A DNA stretch of 64,000 bases from Crocinitomicaceae bacterium (GCA_018402525.1 JAGYIR010000014.1:62001-126000); one strand, 5' to 3'. Counted from the first letter of the stretch, positions 35,102 to 44,919 are shown. Notes: a model not told the origin generated them from the letters alone. A program made the numbers and translations.

Positions 35102-35932
35102 ATGAAACGATTCGGCTATCTCTTCTTGATTTTCGTGTTCAGCAATTCCTCTTGCAAGAAGGGTGAATTTGAAATTTCGAACCTCAACGGGAATAAAATT
35201 GGGATCTTGGGACATGGAGGTATGGGGATTTCAAGCACCTATCCTATGAATTCTGTTGAATCGATTTTGAACTGCCTTTACTTGGACAGCGACGGAACAG
35301 AAATAGATGTGCAGATGACAGGCGATGGCGTGCTGGTAGCTTTTCATGATGAAAATTTGGACGGTAGGACAAACGGTTCTGGAATTGTGCATCAAATGAA
35401 TTGGAGTGAGATTAGCGGCGTTCAATACAATTCACCCATAATGCAGGGGTACGAGGTAAGATCGTTGCGCGCATTGTTTACAGCATTAGAAAACGCTGAT
35501 AAAATCAAGGGAAGACGATTTTCGCTCGATTGTAAAAATTTTGATGGAAACTTTGGCCCTGAATCACTTGAGAAATACTGCAATGCCTTGTATGAAATTA
35601 TTGATGAATTCAACGCTGTTGATAATGTAATTCTTGAACTCCAAAGTGATGTTTTTATCGATAAAGTGCGCACAGAGCGCCCTGATTTAACCATCTTTGT
35701 TTTTCAAGACGTCGAAAAAGCCTTGGAAAAAGCAATCAATGATCAGTTGGATGGGGTTGTGGCGAGCATCGATAACATTACCAAAGAACAGATAACCTAC
35801 GCCCATGCACACAACGTCATGGTGACTTTATTTAACACACAATCCAAACAACGCAACATTGATGCCATCGAAATGAACCCCGATTTTATTGAAACCGATC
35901 GATTGGAGCATTTGATTTCCGTGTTGAAATGA
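35102..35932 (+). CDS. GDPD-family lipoprotein with altered catalytic motif
   Basis: About 276 residues from the ATG at 35102. The lipobox SNSSC (Cys about 17) marks a lipoprotein. The glycerophosphodiester phosphodiesterase fold shows ILGHGGMGISSTYPMNSVES, EIDVQMTGDGVLVAFHDENL and FSLDCKNF. In most members the first motif is HRG; here Arg is replaced by Gly (HGG), while the Glu-Asp pair and the second His are kept. It may have changed activity or specificity. It is predicted to be periplasmic or surface anchored. Cotranscribed with the gene at 34573. Confidence 0.8.
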   Translation: MKRFGYLFLIFVFSNSSCKKGEFEISNLNGNKIGILGHGGMGISSTYPMNSVESILNCLYLDSDGTEIDVQMTGDGVLVAFHDENLDGRTNGSGIVHQMNWSEISGVQYNSPIMQGYEVRSLRALFTALENADKIKGRRFSLDCKNFDGNFGPESLEKYCNALYEIIDEFNAVDNVILELQSDVFIDKVRTERPDLTIFVFQDVEKALEKAINDQLDGVVASIDNITKEQITYAHAHNVMVTLFNTQSKQRNIDAIEMNPDFIETDRLEHLISVLK

Positions 35933-36022
35933 GGATCAAGTAAAAAAAGGTGCAGCTAGGTCATACATAAATACACATTCAACGTATGATAACTAGCTCA
36001 CCAATTTAAAATTTAAACCGCT

Positions 36023-36051
36023 AAAAAATAATGAGTTATCGATTTCATTAT
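36023..36051 (-). terminator. Terminator at the end of the czc operon
   Basis: ATAATGA/TCATTAT stem (36028-36034 with 36045-36051), a 10-nt loop, and six T on the minus strand. It lies 28 bp after the stop of the lipoprotein gene ending at 36079. The stem is A/T-rich, so strength is uncertain. Confidence 0.55.
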
Positions 36052-36078
36052 CAATCGATTGAAAAATTTAAAAGTCGA

Positions 36079-36528
36079 CTAATTCTTCTCAAAAGTCAGG
36101 TAATCAGTTCCACCATTTCCACCACTCACGTCGATTAGCTCGATTTTCGTTGAAGAATGTGAAACAAAATCCCAATCATCATTCAAGTCTTCAAAATTGT
36201 TAGTTAAATTGAAATAGAGGTTAAAATCCAAATCATCTTGACTGTCATCATCACTGTTGCTGTCTGTGATGCTCCATGTTCCATTATACGAATTAGAACC
36301 GTTATTTGCAACGACTCCTCCGGAATTGCTAAACGTGAAATTGTACCCCGAAAAATCGCTTGTTTCGTCACTGCCAGAATCAATAAATTTGGTAATTCTC
36401 CACGATCCACTTTCTATACTACTCTTGATTTCATCTTGTGTTTCGTTTTTATCCTTTTTACATGCTCCTAGTGCAAAAACTGCTACAAATCCAATAACCA
36501 GGGCCACTTTCATTTTTCTTGTTCTCAT
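36079..36528 (-). CDS. Lipocalin-like lipoprotein at the end of the metal-efflux operon
   Basis: A 149-residue protein with a lipobox (ALGAC, Cys about 23). The mature domain contains GSWRITKFIDSGSDETSDF and NGTWSITDSNSDDDSQDD, a pattern of small Bacteroidota lipocalin-like lipoproteins. The many Asp could bind cations, but this is speculation. It lies 25 bp after the CzcB-like gene and is probably the last gene of that operon. The function is unknown. Confidence 0.75.
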   Translation of the reverse strand: MRTRKMKVALVIGFVAVFALGACKKDKNETQDEIKSSIESGSWRITKFIDSGSDETSDFSGYNFTFSNSGGVVANNGSNSYNGTWSITDSNSDDDSQDDLDFNLYFNLTNNFEDLNDDWDFVSHSSTKIELIDVSGGNGGTDYLTFEKN

Positions 36529-36553
36529 GTTTTCTATGTTTGTTTGTTATTAA

Positions 36554-37711
36554 TTATTCGTTGATTAAATTATATGCTCCTTCGACTAAAAATTGTGCAT
36601 TCTCTGGAAAGTCACTTGCATTCGTTACAACAACAAATCCATTTTCTACAGTTCCAGTTTTGATTCTTTTCCGCACAAAAGTATAGCCATTTGTTGATTC
36701 TACCAGCAATAATGCAAAAGTGTTTCCTTCTATTTCTACCAATGCTTCCTGAGGCAAAGAAAGTTGCTTTTCAGAAGTTGTTTCAATCTGTGCTTCAACA
36801 TACATTCCTGGATTCAAACGACTCAATAACGACTCATCCAAAAAATGTCCATGCACACCAATAGTACGTTTTCTTTCGTCAATCGATTTGTCAATTAAAT
36901 GAACGACTGCTTCGTATTGTTGATTACCTTCTTCTTGCAATTTAAAACGGATTTTCTGACCTATTTTAACGCTTGAAATGTCTTTTTCAAAAATATTCAA
37001 TTCCAAATGCAAATGATCTGTATTTACAATGTTTACAGCATTTTCCATTGGATTCAAATACGCTCCTCGAGTAACATCCATTTTGGTTACGTAACCATCA
37101 ATAGGCGAAGTAACGTTTATTTTGGTACGGATGTTATCAATTGTCAAAGTGGTTGGATTGATGTTCATTAACTCCAGTTTCTTGCGCAATGATTCCAATC
37201 GAACTTTGGTCACCGTATAATCGGATTGTGCTTTGAGAAAATTCTTCTGTGAGGTGACGTTGTCTTTGGACAATTTTTTTTGTCGCTCATAATCTGCAGA
37301 CAAATACACCAACTCGCCCTTTGCTTCCAAAAAATCTTGTTGCGTTTGTACAAATTCAGGATTTTCAATGGTAAAAAGTACTTGCCCTTTTTTCACACGT
37401 TGTCCAGTGAGTAAATCAATGTCTTTAACGTAACCACCGAAGTAAGGACTAATGGAAGCACGATTTGCAGGTGGAACATCAATTTTACCATTCGTTTGAA
37501 CAACATTGTTAAATTCCCTTAGTTCCAATTTCCCCAATTTCATTTCTGAGGATTTGAACTGGGCAGATGTCAATTCGTAACGGTTATTTTTCGCATCATT
37601 CGTAGCGATTTCAATTGCTTGAGGATCCGGGGAACAAGAAGATAGAAATGCGAAAAGGGATATCATCCAAACAACCGCAGTTCCATTTTTAGGTCCATTT
37701 AAATTTTTCAT
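36554..37711 (-). CDS. RND efflux periplasmic adaptor (CzcB/CusB-like)
   Basis: A 385-residue membrane-fusion protein. Lipobox LSSC (Cys about 26). A barrel-sandwich domain (KVKKGQVLFTIENPE), long coiled-coil hairpin (about 120-185), NVTSPIDGYVTKMDVTRGAYL, beta barrel and membrane-proximal domain follow. It bridges the inner-membrane pump and outer-membrane channel and may deliver metal to the pump. Two bases separate it from the CzcA-TolC fusion, so it is translated with it. His-rich metal-binding tail is not present. Confidence 0.92.
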   Translation of the reverse strand: MKNLNGPKNGTAVVWMISLFAFLSSCSPDPQAIEIATNDAKNNRYELTSAQFKSSEMKLGKLELREFNNVVQTNGKIDVPPANRASISPYFGGYVKDIDLLTGQRVKKGQVLFTIENPEFVQTQQDFLEAKGELVYLSADYERQKKLSKDNVTSQKNFLKAQSDYTVTKVRLESLRKKLELMNINPTTLTIDNIRTKINVTSPIDGYVTKMDVTRGAYLNPMENAVNIVNTDHLHLELNIFEKDISSVKIGQKIRFKLQEEGNQQYEAVVHLIDKSIDERKRTIGVHGHFLDESLLSRLNPGMYVEAQIETTSEKQLSLPQEALVEIEGNTFALLLVESTNGYTFVRKRIKTGTVENGFVVVTNASDFPENAQFLVEGAYNLINE

Positions 37712-37713
37712 GA

Positions 37714-40700
37714 TTAATTAATTAGGTAATTTGCTTCCAGCACCGTGTGATTGTATTGAAAAAGTGCTGTTAGGTAATTCAACTCAATGTTCTTCGCATT
37801 TTCTAACAATTGCGTGTATTGCAAAAAGTCAATTTCACCGTTTTGAAACGCTTGCGATGCATGAAAAAGAATTTCTTCTGAGAGCTTTTTCCCAGTCGTT
37901 TCATAATAATTCAATTCTTCTTCCAATTGCTTTAGATTGGATTGCAATTCAAGGTAACGCGCTTCCAATTGAATTTTATAATTGTCCTTTTCGTATTCCA
38001 TGATCATGGTCTCCGTTTTTGCCGCATTGATGTGCGATTTCTGACTTCCGAAATACAAGGGAATTCCAACTCCGACTTGAAAACCTGAATATACACGGAC
38101 ATCGGGACCATTGTTTGTTCCTCTAAAAACAGCTACGTTTAAATCGGGCAACAATTTTTGCTTTTCTAGAATCAATGCTTGCTGCGCTAAACGCGTCGCA
38201 TCGTCGAAATAGTGAATTCCAGCGTGGTTCGACGTGTCCAGCGGGAGCAAAAGCATGCGTTCTTGTTCACTCCTATTTACTTGAAAAACACTGTCCGATT
38301 GTAAAAACTGATGCAATGAAATGTATGCTTGCTGCACTCCTTCTTCTATTTGCGCCATGCGAATGCTTATTTCTTTTTTCTTTGTTTCAGCCGTGAGTTT
38401 TTCCAAATAATTGGTCTCCCCCAACTCAAACCGTCGATTGGCTGCCGTTTCGAAATCGCTGTACAAACTGTCCAAATACTTATAGTTGTCGAGCATTTCG
38501 TTCCAATAAACGACTTCATTATACGCCTGACAAACGTTTTTTGTCAACGTTTGTTGATCCATACCGTATTGATCTGCTGACAACTGCGCTTGATTTTTCA
38601 GCACTTTTCGCTGCGCACCGTAAACCGTTGGAAATTGAATCGATTGACTAATCCCCCAAACATTAAGCGCGAAATTATTAGGTGCAATATTGTTCTGATC
38701 CTTGTTGAAATAAATTTCCGTCTTGTCAATATTAACTCCACTTCCAACCAATTGATTGCTTCGCTCTACCCGCTGTGAAGATGCTTTTAAACTTCGGTTG
38801 TTTTGCATGGCGATTTCAACTGCTTCATCTGCACTAATTTCTTTTGTCTGACCAAAACCAATAGTTGGAATTAAAAATATAAGTACGATTCCTACTCCTT
38901 TGGGAATTGAAACTTTACTTTTTCTATCGAAAATAGCGTACAAAATTGGCAGGACAATTAGCGTCAAAATAGTTGCGGAAATCAATCCACCAACCACAAC
39001 TGTAGCAAGTGGACGTTGGACTTCTGCTCCGGCTGAAGTTGAAATTGCCATTGGCAAAAAACCAAGTGCTGCTGCCGAAGCAGTCAACAACACTGGTCGA
39101 AGTCTGTTTTTAGTTCCCATGACTATGCGTTGATTTATATCCGTTATTCCGTGTGCTTTCAATTCTTTAAATTCCTCAATCAGTACAATTCCGTTTAGGA
39201 CTGCAATACCAAACAAAGCGATAAATCCGACGCCCGCTGAAATGCTAAATGGTAAATCGCGCAAATAAAGAAATACAACTCCACCAATCGCAGACATTGG
39301 AATGGCACTGTAAATAATCAACGCTTCTTTGACAGACGAAAAAGCAAAATAGAGCAGGATAAAAATGAGTACCAAAGCGATTGGCACAGCAATCATTAAG
39401 CGGGCCTTTGCCGTTCTCAGGTTCTCGAACTGTCCACCATATTCCACCGTATAACCTGAAGGTAAGCTAATTTGCTCGTTGATTATTTTTTGAACGTCTT
39501 TCACCACCGATTCTAAATCTCTGTTGCGCACGTTCACACCGACAACGATTCTGCGCTTGGTATCGTCTCTAGAAATTTTCGCAGGTCCTTTGGTGTATTC
39601 AATTGTAGCAAATTCGCTCAACGGCAATTGATTTCCATTCGCCATTTGCACTGTTGCTTGTTCAATATCTTCAATGTCTTGATGGTGTTCTTTGTCAAAG
39701 CGCATTACAAGGTCAAATTGTTTTTCTCCTTCGAACACCGTTCCTGCCGTTATTCCTGCGAATCCCATGGAAATGATATTGTTCAAATCTTCGACATTCA
39801 AGCCGTATTTCGCAATTTTTCTTCGGTCGTATTTCACGGACATTTGTGGTAATCCAGCTGTTTTTTCAACGATAATATCCGAAGCTCCTTCGACTCCTTG
39901 AATTGCTTTTTCAATCTGGGTCGCTTTTTTGTGGAGAAGATCTAAATCTTCGCCGAAAATCTTAATTGCTAAATCAGCTCTTACGCCCGTTATCAACTCA
40001 TTAAAACGCATTTCAATCGGTTGCGTAAATTCATAGTCAATTCCGGGAATAATCGACAAAGCCTCTTTGAATTTATCGGCCAATTCATCTTTTGATTCGG
40101 CTGAAACCCATTCGCTCTTCGGTTTTAATTTGATAATGACATCGCTTTCTTCCATGGACATTGGGTCGGTTGGAACTTCTGCTGCGCCAATTCGACTTAC
40201 CACTTGATCAACTTCAGGAAATTGATTTAGTATTTGCTCCATTTTCGTTGTTGCCTCTATTGTTTGACTGAGCGATGTTCCTGTTTTTAAAACGGGTTGA
40301 ATCACAAAATCACCTTCGTCGAGCGTCGGGACAAATTCTCCACCCATGCGACCAAACAAGAAACCAGCGAAAATCAACAAAGTCAATGCCGATCCTAGTA
40401 CTATTTTTTTTCGTTTCAGTGCCCATTTGATGGATGGTTCGTATTTGCGTTCCATAAAAGAAACTAAACGCCTAGAAATAGTTCGTTTGTTTGGATCTGA
40501 CGGACGAATAAACAACGATGCCATCACTGGAACATAGGTAAAACAAAGGATCATTGCTCCAATCAACGCGAACGTGAACACCAACGCCATTGGTTTGAAC
40601 ATTTTCCCTTCCACTCCCACTAACGATAGAATTGGAATAAAAACGATGATAATGATGAGTTGACCGAATACAGCGGAATGCATCATTTTGCTTGCTCCCG

Positions 40701-42030
40701 CTTGAGTGACCGTATCGATGAAATTTTGTCGCTCCGCTTTTGGAAGACTCAAATACTTGGTGCGTTCAGAAGTAATTTTAAACGCAATAAACTCAACGAT
40801 AATAACAGCGCCATCGATGATTATTCCAAAATCAATGGCACCTAAACTCATGAGGTTGGCATCGACTCCAAAAATATACATCAGCGATAAGGCGAACAAC
40901 AAGCACATCGGAATCACCGATGCAACGACCAATCCTGATCTCAAATTACCAAGCAACAGCACCACTACAAAAATCACGATGAGACAGCCTAGAATTAAAT
41001 TCTCAGCAATGGTAAAAGTCGTTTTGCCAATTAGCTCACTTCGCTCGAGAAAACCGTTGATGCTGATCCCCTCTGGTAAAGTCGAAGATATTTTTTCAAC
41101 TCTTTCTTTCACGGCATCAATGACTGCTTTGGAATCACCGTCCTTAAGCATCATGACCTGTCCCATCACCTTTTCGCCTTCTCCGTTTCCAGTAATAGCG
41201 CCAAACCGTGTCGCTTTTCCAAATCCAACTTCAGCAATGTCACTAATGAAAATGGGCATTCCTTCTCTGTTCTCAACCACGATGTTTCGAATGTCATCTA
41301 GGGATTCTACCAATCCTTCTCCTCGAATAAAATAAGTCTGATTCGTCTTTTCGATGTATCCACCTCCCGCAATGCTATTGTTTTTTTCGAGTGCTTGGAA
41401 CGCTTGATCAATCGTAATGTTCAAACTTCGCATTTTTGAAGGATTGATGGCGACTTCGTATTGTTTTAAAAATCCACCCCATGTATTTACTTCGACTACG
41501 CCTGGAATTCCCGACAGCTGTCGTTTTACAATCCAATCTTGAATGGTTCTAACATCGGAGAGCGAATAATCATCGCGGTAAGCTGAATCGACTTCAATGA
41601 CGTATTGATAAATTTCTCCCAATCCAGTTGTGATTGGTCCCATAAACGGTTTTCCAAATCCAGCAGGAATTTTCTCTTCGGCTACTTTTATCTTCTCTGC
41701 AATTAGCTGGCGCGGCAAATACGTTCCAATTTTATCATCAAATACAACGGTGACAACAGAAAGACCAAATTTAGATATCGAACGAATTTCCTGAACATCA
41801 GGCAGATTTGCCATTTCCAATTCGACAGGATAGGTCAAATATTTTTCTACATCTTCTGTCGCAAGATTTTTAGATGTTGTTATGATTTGAACTTGATTGT
41901 TGGTAATATCTGGTACTGCACCAATTGGAATTTCAGTCAGCGAATAAATTCCAAACCCAACGATTCCTGCTGAAAACAGCAAGACAATGAGCTTATGGCG
42001 TATACTGTATTGGATAATTCGATCTAACAT
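37714..42030 (-). CDS. CzcA-type heavy-metal RND pump fused to a TolC-like channel
   Basis: A 1438-residue chain. Residues 1 to about 1040 form a CzcA/CusA RND pump with 12 membrane helices. The fourth helix has LGAIDFGIIIDGAVIIVEF (about 395-413), whose DFG...D...E pattern is the signature of divalent-cation pumps (Co/Zn/Cd/Ni), not the Cu/Ag type. About residue 1041-1060 is a second hydrophobic segment ending IGFGQ, like a signal peptide. Residues 1060-1438 are a TolC/OEP outer-membrane factor with coiled-coil hairpins (AVEIAMQNNRSLKASSQ, GEIDFLQYTQLLENAKNI). The fusion is known in Bacteroidota. The internal signal-like part suggests that the channel could be cut off after translation. Confidence 0.92.
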   Translation of the reverse strand: MLDRIIQYSIRHKLIVLLFSAGIVGFGIYSLTEIPIGAVPDITNNQVQIITTSKNLATEDVEKYLTYPVELEMANLPDVQEIRSISKFGLSVVTVVFDDKIGTYLPRQLIAEKIKVAEEKIPAGFGKPFMGPITTGLGEIYQYVIEVDSAYRDDYSLSDVRTIQDWIVKRQLSGIPGVVEVNTWGGFLKQYEVAINPSKMRSLNITIDQAFQALEKNNSIAGGGYIEKTNQTYFIRGEGLVESLDDIRNIVVENREGMPIFISDIAEVGFGKATRFGAITGNGEGEKVMGQVMMLKDGDSKAVIDAVKERVEKISSTLPEGISINGFLERSELIGKTTFTIAENLILGCLIVIFVVVLLLGNLRSGLVVASVIPMCLLFALSLMYIFGVDANLMSLGAIDFGIIIDGAVIIVEFIAFKITSERTKYLSLPKAERQNFIDTVTQAGASKMMHSAVFGQLIIIIVFIPILSLVGVEGKMFKPMALVFTFALIGAMILCFTYVPVMASLFIRPSDPNKRTISRRLVSFMERKYEPSIKWALKRKKIVLGSALTLLIFAGFLFGRMGGEFVPTLDEGDFVIQPVLKTGTSLSQTIEATTKMEQILNQFPEVDQVVSRIGAAEVPTDPMSMEESDVIIKLKPKSEWVSAESKDELADKFKEALSIIPGIDYEFTQPIEMRFNELITGVRADLAIKIFGEDLDLLHKKATQIEKAIQGVEGASDIIVEKTAGLPQMSVKYDRRKIAKYGLNVEDLNNIISMGFAGITAGTVFEGEKQFDLVMRFDKEHHQDIEDIEQATVQMANGNQLPLSEFATIEYTKGPAKISRDDTKRRIVVGVNVRNRDLESVVKDVQKIINEQISLPSGYTVEYGGQFENLRTAKARLMIAVPIALVLIFILLYFAFSSVKEALIIYSAIPMSAIGGVVFLYLRDLPFSISAGVGFIALFGIAVLNGIVLIEEFKELKAHGITDINQRIVMGTKNRLRPVLLTASAAALGFLPMAISTSAGAEVQRPLATVVVGGLISATILTLIVLPILYAIFDRKSKVSIPKGVGIVLIFLIPTIGFGQTKEISADEAVEIAMQNNRSLKASSQRVERSNQLVGSGVNIDKTEIYFNKDQNNIAPNNFALNVWGISQSIQFPTVYGAQRKVLKNQAQLSADQYGMDQQTLTKNVCQAYNEVVYWNEMLDNYKYLDSLYSDFETAANRRFELGETNYLEKLTAETKKKEISIRMAQIEEGVQQAYISLHQFLQSDSVFQVNRSEQERMLLLPLDTSNHAGIHYFDDATRLAQQALILEKQKLLPDLNVAVFRGTNNGPDVRVYSGFQVGVGIPLYFGSQKSHINAAKTETMIMEYEKDNYKIQLEARYLELQSNLKQLEEELNYYETTGKKLSEEILFHASQAFQNGEIDFLQYTQLLENAKNIELNYLTALFQYNHTVLEANYLIN

Positions 42031-42052
42031 TGACCTGTATTTTGGTACATAT

Positions 42053-42060
42053 CAAAAGTA
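42053..42060 (-). promoter_or_regulatory. -7 element for czcA
   Basis: TACTTTTG on the minus strand matches TAnnTTTG, 22 bp before the ATG at 42030. No TTG lies at the usual distance. The AATCTTAAG repeats are 33 bp upstream instead, as expected for an activator-dependent promoter. Confidence 0.6.
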
Positions 42061-42092
42061 GGCACATCGCTTAAAATGAAGCGTTTATTTTT

Positions 42093-42114
42093 CTTAAGAT
42101 TCGCTTAAGATTTA
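42093..42114 (-). promoter_or_regulatory. Predicted response-regulator operator before czcA
   Basis: Two direct copies of AATCTTAAG (minus strand) spaced exactly 11 bp, one turn of the helix, as OmpR/PhoB-family dimers require. The same pair occurs upstream of the response-regulator gene at 44961-44982. Both are read in the same direction relative to the gene they precede. A third, looser TTAAG follows at about 42112-42116. Confidence 0.65.
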
Positions 42115-42133
42115 AGTTAGTTGGAAGAACGTC

Positions 42134-42844
42134 TTAGACTAGATTCACCCCGAACCAATGCCCGACGAGCGAAGTCAAGCCCATGGCAACTGTCCCCCAG
42201 AAGGTGACACGGAAAATAGCTTTTGGAATACTTGAACCACCAATTTTGGCAGCGATAACACCCAGTAGAATTAGCACCATGATGGCAGATCCGTAGAGGT
42301 AATACTGCATCCCTTCTTCTGGGAAAAACAGCGCCACGATTAAGGGTAAAACTCCTCCTGCCGTGAATGCCGCTCCCGATGCAAATGCAGCCTGAAGTGG
42401 CTTCGCTTGACTGATGTCATTGATTCCAAGTTCATCTCTCACATGCGCTCCTAATGCGTCGTGTGCTGTCAATTCTTTCGCTACAATCAAGGCCGTGTCT
42501 TTTTTCAGTCCACGTTGCTCATAAATTTCGGCAAGTCGTTGCAATTCAATTTCAGGCATATCAATGAGTTCTTGCTTTTCGCGTTCAATATCCGCTTTTT
42601 CAACATCCGTTTGGGAACTGACTGATACATATTCTCCTGCCGCCATTGAAAGCGCCCCAGCCACCAATCCGGCAACCGTGGCTAACACAACAGCATCACG
42701 GCTGCTACTTGCCGCTGCAACACCAATAGCTAAACTAGCTGTTGACAGAATTCCATCGTTCGCGCCTAAAACAGCAGCACGAAGCCAATTGCTTTTGTGG
42801 ATATAATGCTTTGCTAGGTATTCTTCTATGTTTTCTTCTTGCAT
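42134..42844 (-). CDS. VIT1/CCC1-family metal transporter
   Basis: A 236-residue membrane protein. It opens with a short cytoplasmic part (HYIHKSNWLRAAVLGANDGILSTASLAIGV, the family signature), then five membrane helices. The loop with EKADIEREKQELIDMP and ELQRLAEIYEQRGL (about 85-115) is the metal-binding region. VIT/CCC1 proteins carry Fe2+ or Mn2+ out of the cytosol. It lies 36 bp after the histidine-kinase gene and before the czcA promoter, so it is probably the last gene of the regulator transcript. This supports metal control. Confidence 0.92.
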   Translation of the reverse strand: MQEENIEEYLAKHYIHKSNWLRAAVLGANDGILSTASLAIGVAAASSSRDAVVLATVAGLVAGALSMAAGEYVSVSSQTDVEKADIEREKQELIDMPEIELQRLAEIYEQRGLKKDTALIVAKELTAHDALGAHVRDELGINDISQAKPLQAAFASGAAFTAGGVLPLIVALFFPEEGMQYYLYGSAIMVLILLGVIAAKIGGSSIPKAIFRVTFWGTVAMGLTSLVGHWFGVNLV

Positions 42845-42880
42845 TGATTTTAAATTGTGGCGGCTAAGTGGTGTTGAACA

Positions 42881-44251
42881 TCAAAAGGTGATTGTCACTT
42901 TAGTTCCTTTGCCTAATGTACTGAATATTTCGACTTTCGCATTGATTGCGTCTGCACTTTTCTTCACAATGCTGAGTCCGAGACCATTTCCTTTAATCGA
43001 TTTATGGTTTAATGCATCAGAACGGTAAAAATTCTCAAAAATTTGAGATAAATCCTCTTCTTTTATACCAATTCCTTCGTCTTCGACATGACAGACAACA
43101 TGCTCGTCGAGTATCTCTATTTTTATTTTAAGCATTGATGCGTCAAAGGCATATTTCACGGCATTGCTGACGATGTTATCAATGATTAAATCGGTGTAAT
43201 AGCTCGGCACTAAAAACTCCTCGTTTTCAGGAATTTCAAAGGCAATTTTTAGCTTTTTCTCCGCAATTTGATTTCTAAATCGTGTAAGCGATTCATCGAT
43301 TACTGCGGGCAGTGCTATGAATTCCTTCTTGGCATTCATGAATTTAGTTTCCAAACGCGCGAGCAGCAACAATTGCTCAATGGTCCAAGTCATTTTTTCA
43401 ATTTCACCCAAACTATAGGTGATTTTCTCCTCGTACTCTTTTTGTTCACGTGGTTTTCGGATCAACACTTCTAGGGTACCGCGCAATGTCGCCAAGGGTG
43501 TGCGCAATTCGTGAGATGCATCCGTGGTGAACTGCTTTTCCCGTTCAATGGCGTCTTCTAAGCGTTCGAGCAAGGCATTGAAACTGGTCGATAGGTCATG
43601 GATTTCGTCCTTGTTTTGGGGTAAATCAACACGTTCGCTGAGGTTACTTTGCGTGATGGTTGTAATTGTATTCGTGATGTCTTGAACAGGTTTAATGCTT
43701 CTTCCTGCCAAAATGCGAGAAACAAAGTACAAACCAATGAGGACAATCAAGTAGGAAATTAGCAGAACATTTCTCAATCGAAGAATCACTGCGTTAGAAG
43801 ATTCAGACGACATTGCCGACAGAATATACCCTTTTATTTCACCATTTTCCTTGATAGGGACTTGAACTTGACGAATCGCTCGACTATTCAATTTCGTATC
43901 AAAATGTCCTCCGAACTCAGCTTCATTAAAAGGTAAGAAGTTATCCTTCAAATTCGGAGATTTATCCATCAACCTTCCATCCTTATCAATTAATTGAATA
44001 AAAACAGGTGCGACTTGTATCTCTCGATGTTCACGTTCCTCCCATTCTGCCTTATTTTTAAATTGTAAGCTATCCCCTACAATTCGAATTTCTTTGGTAT
44101 GTACCTCCGCCTGATGGGACAAATCGGCATCCAAATTATGCCTGACCGTTTGGTGTACCACAAAATAAATTGCGCCAAAAACAACCGCCATAATCAGCGC
44201 TGTTGCAATCATGTAATAAAAAGCGATTCTATTTTTAAAATTGAGCTTCAT
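42881..44251 (-). CDS. HAMP-containing sensor histidine kinase
   Basis: A 456-residue kinase with a membrane helix at about 10-33, periplasmic sensor region (about 34-155), second membrane helix (about 160-182), HAMP (about 183-236), and a HisKA domain with the phosphoacceptor His247 in FTTDASHELRTPLATL. The HATPase domain follows (NIVSNAVKYA, EDEGIGI, NGLGLSIV). It is paired with the response regulator (four-base overlap, ATGA). The sensor part is of the CusS/QseC kind and the ligand is presumably a metal ion, judged by neighbours only. Confidence 0.94.
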   Translation of the reverse strand: MKLNFKNRIAFYYMIATALIMAVVFGAIYFVVHQTVRHNLDADLSHQAEVHTKEIRIVGDSLQFKNKAEWEEREHREIQVAPVFIQLIDKDGRLMDKSPNLKDNFLPFNEAEFGGHFDTKLNSRAIRQVQVPIKENGEIKGYILSAMSSESSNAVILRLRNVLLISYLIVLIGLYFVSRILAGRSIKPVQDITNTITTITQSNLSERVDLPQNKDEIHDLSTSFNALLERLEDAIEREKQFTTDASHELRTPLATLRGTLEVLIRKPREQKEYEEKITYSLGEIEKMTWTIEQLLLLARLETKFMNAKKEFIALPAVIDESLTRFRNQIAEKKLKIAFEIPENEEFLVPSYYTDLIIDNIVSNAVKYAFDASMLKIKIEILDEHVVCHVEDEGIGIKEEDLSQIFENFYRSDALNHKSIKGNGLGLSIVKKSADAINAKVEIFSTLGKGTKVTITF

Positions 44252-44916
44252 GCTTCCTTGGCAATGTATCCTACACCTCTCACTGTTTGGATGTAATTTT
44301 CTTCGTTAGTGAGCATCAGTTTTTTTCGCAAGGCATTGATATAAACGTCAATTACGCCTGTGTTGTATTCGAAATGAATGTCCCACACGCTTTCTATAAT
44401 TCGTGTTCTGCGGCACACTTTTCCTTTGTTGCGCACTAAATATTCTAACAAGGCAAATTCCTTTTGTGTAAGTGTGACTTCCCGCTTGCCTTTATGCACT
44501 TGATGCGATTCGGTATTGAGTACTATGTCTCCCAATGTAAAAATGGAGTGTTCACCTGACTTTGGGCGCAATTGCACTTTAATACGCTCTAACAATTCTT
44601 CGAAATGAAACGGCTTTTTGATGTAGTCATTTGCTCCTTGTTGAAGTGCGAAAATGGTTTCATCAACAGTATCTTTGGCAGTTAAGAAAATAATTGGGGT
44701 CTCTTGATTCTCTGCACGAAACTGACGGCATACTTCTACTCCGCTTAGTCCAGGAAGCATCCAATCCAACAGCAATAAATCATATTCGCCAGACATTGCC
44801 AATTCCAATCCCTTTTTGCCGTCATCTGCCCAATCTACTGCATAGGACTCTTCTTCCAGCCCTTGCTTTAAAAAAGCTGCAATTCCTGCTTCGTCCTCGA
44901 CAATTAGAATTCTCAT
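44248..44916 (-). CDS. OmpR/PhoB-family response regulator
   Basis: About 222 residues from the ATG at 44916 (the frame also has an in-frame TTG two codons upstream). Receiver domain MRILIVEDEAG, phosphoacceptor Asp51 (LLLLDWMLPG), Lys in KKPF. The winged-helix DNA-binding domain ends with YNTGVIDVYINALRKKL and IQTVRGVGYIAKEA. It is closest in layout to metal-responsive CusR/CopR-type regulators. It overlaps the kinase gene by four bases. The repeats upstream of its own gene and before czcA suggest that it activates both. Confidence 0.95.
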   Translation of the reverse strand: MRILIVEDEAGIAAFLKQGLEEESYAVDWADDGKKGLELAMSGEYDLLLLDWMLPGLSGVEVCRQFRAENQETPIIFLTAKDTVDETIFALQQGANDYIKKPFHFEELLERIKVQLRPKSGEHSIFTLGDIVLNTESHQVHKGKREVTLTQKEFALLEYLVRNKGKVCRRTRIIESVWDIHFEYNTGVIDVYINALRKKLMLTNEENYIQTVRGVGYIAKEA

Positions 44917-44919
44917 ACT

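Noticed and set aside
40706-41335. 209-codon plus-strand frame inside the RND pump gene
   Set aside because: Antisense to a well-supported RND domain, with no promoter and a shadow-like composition.
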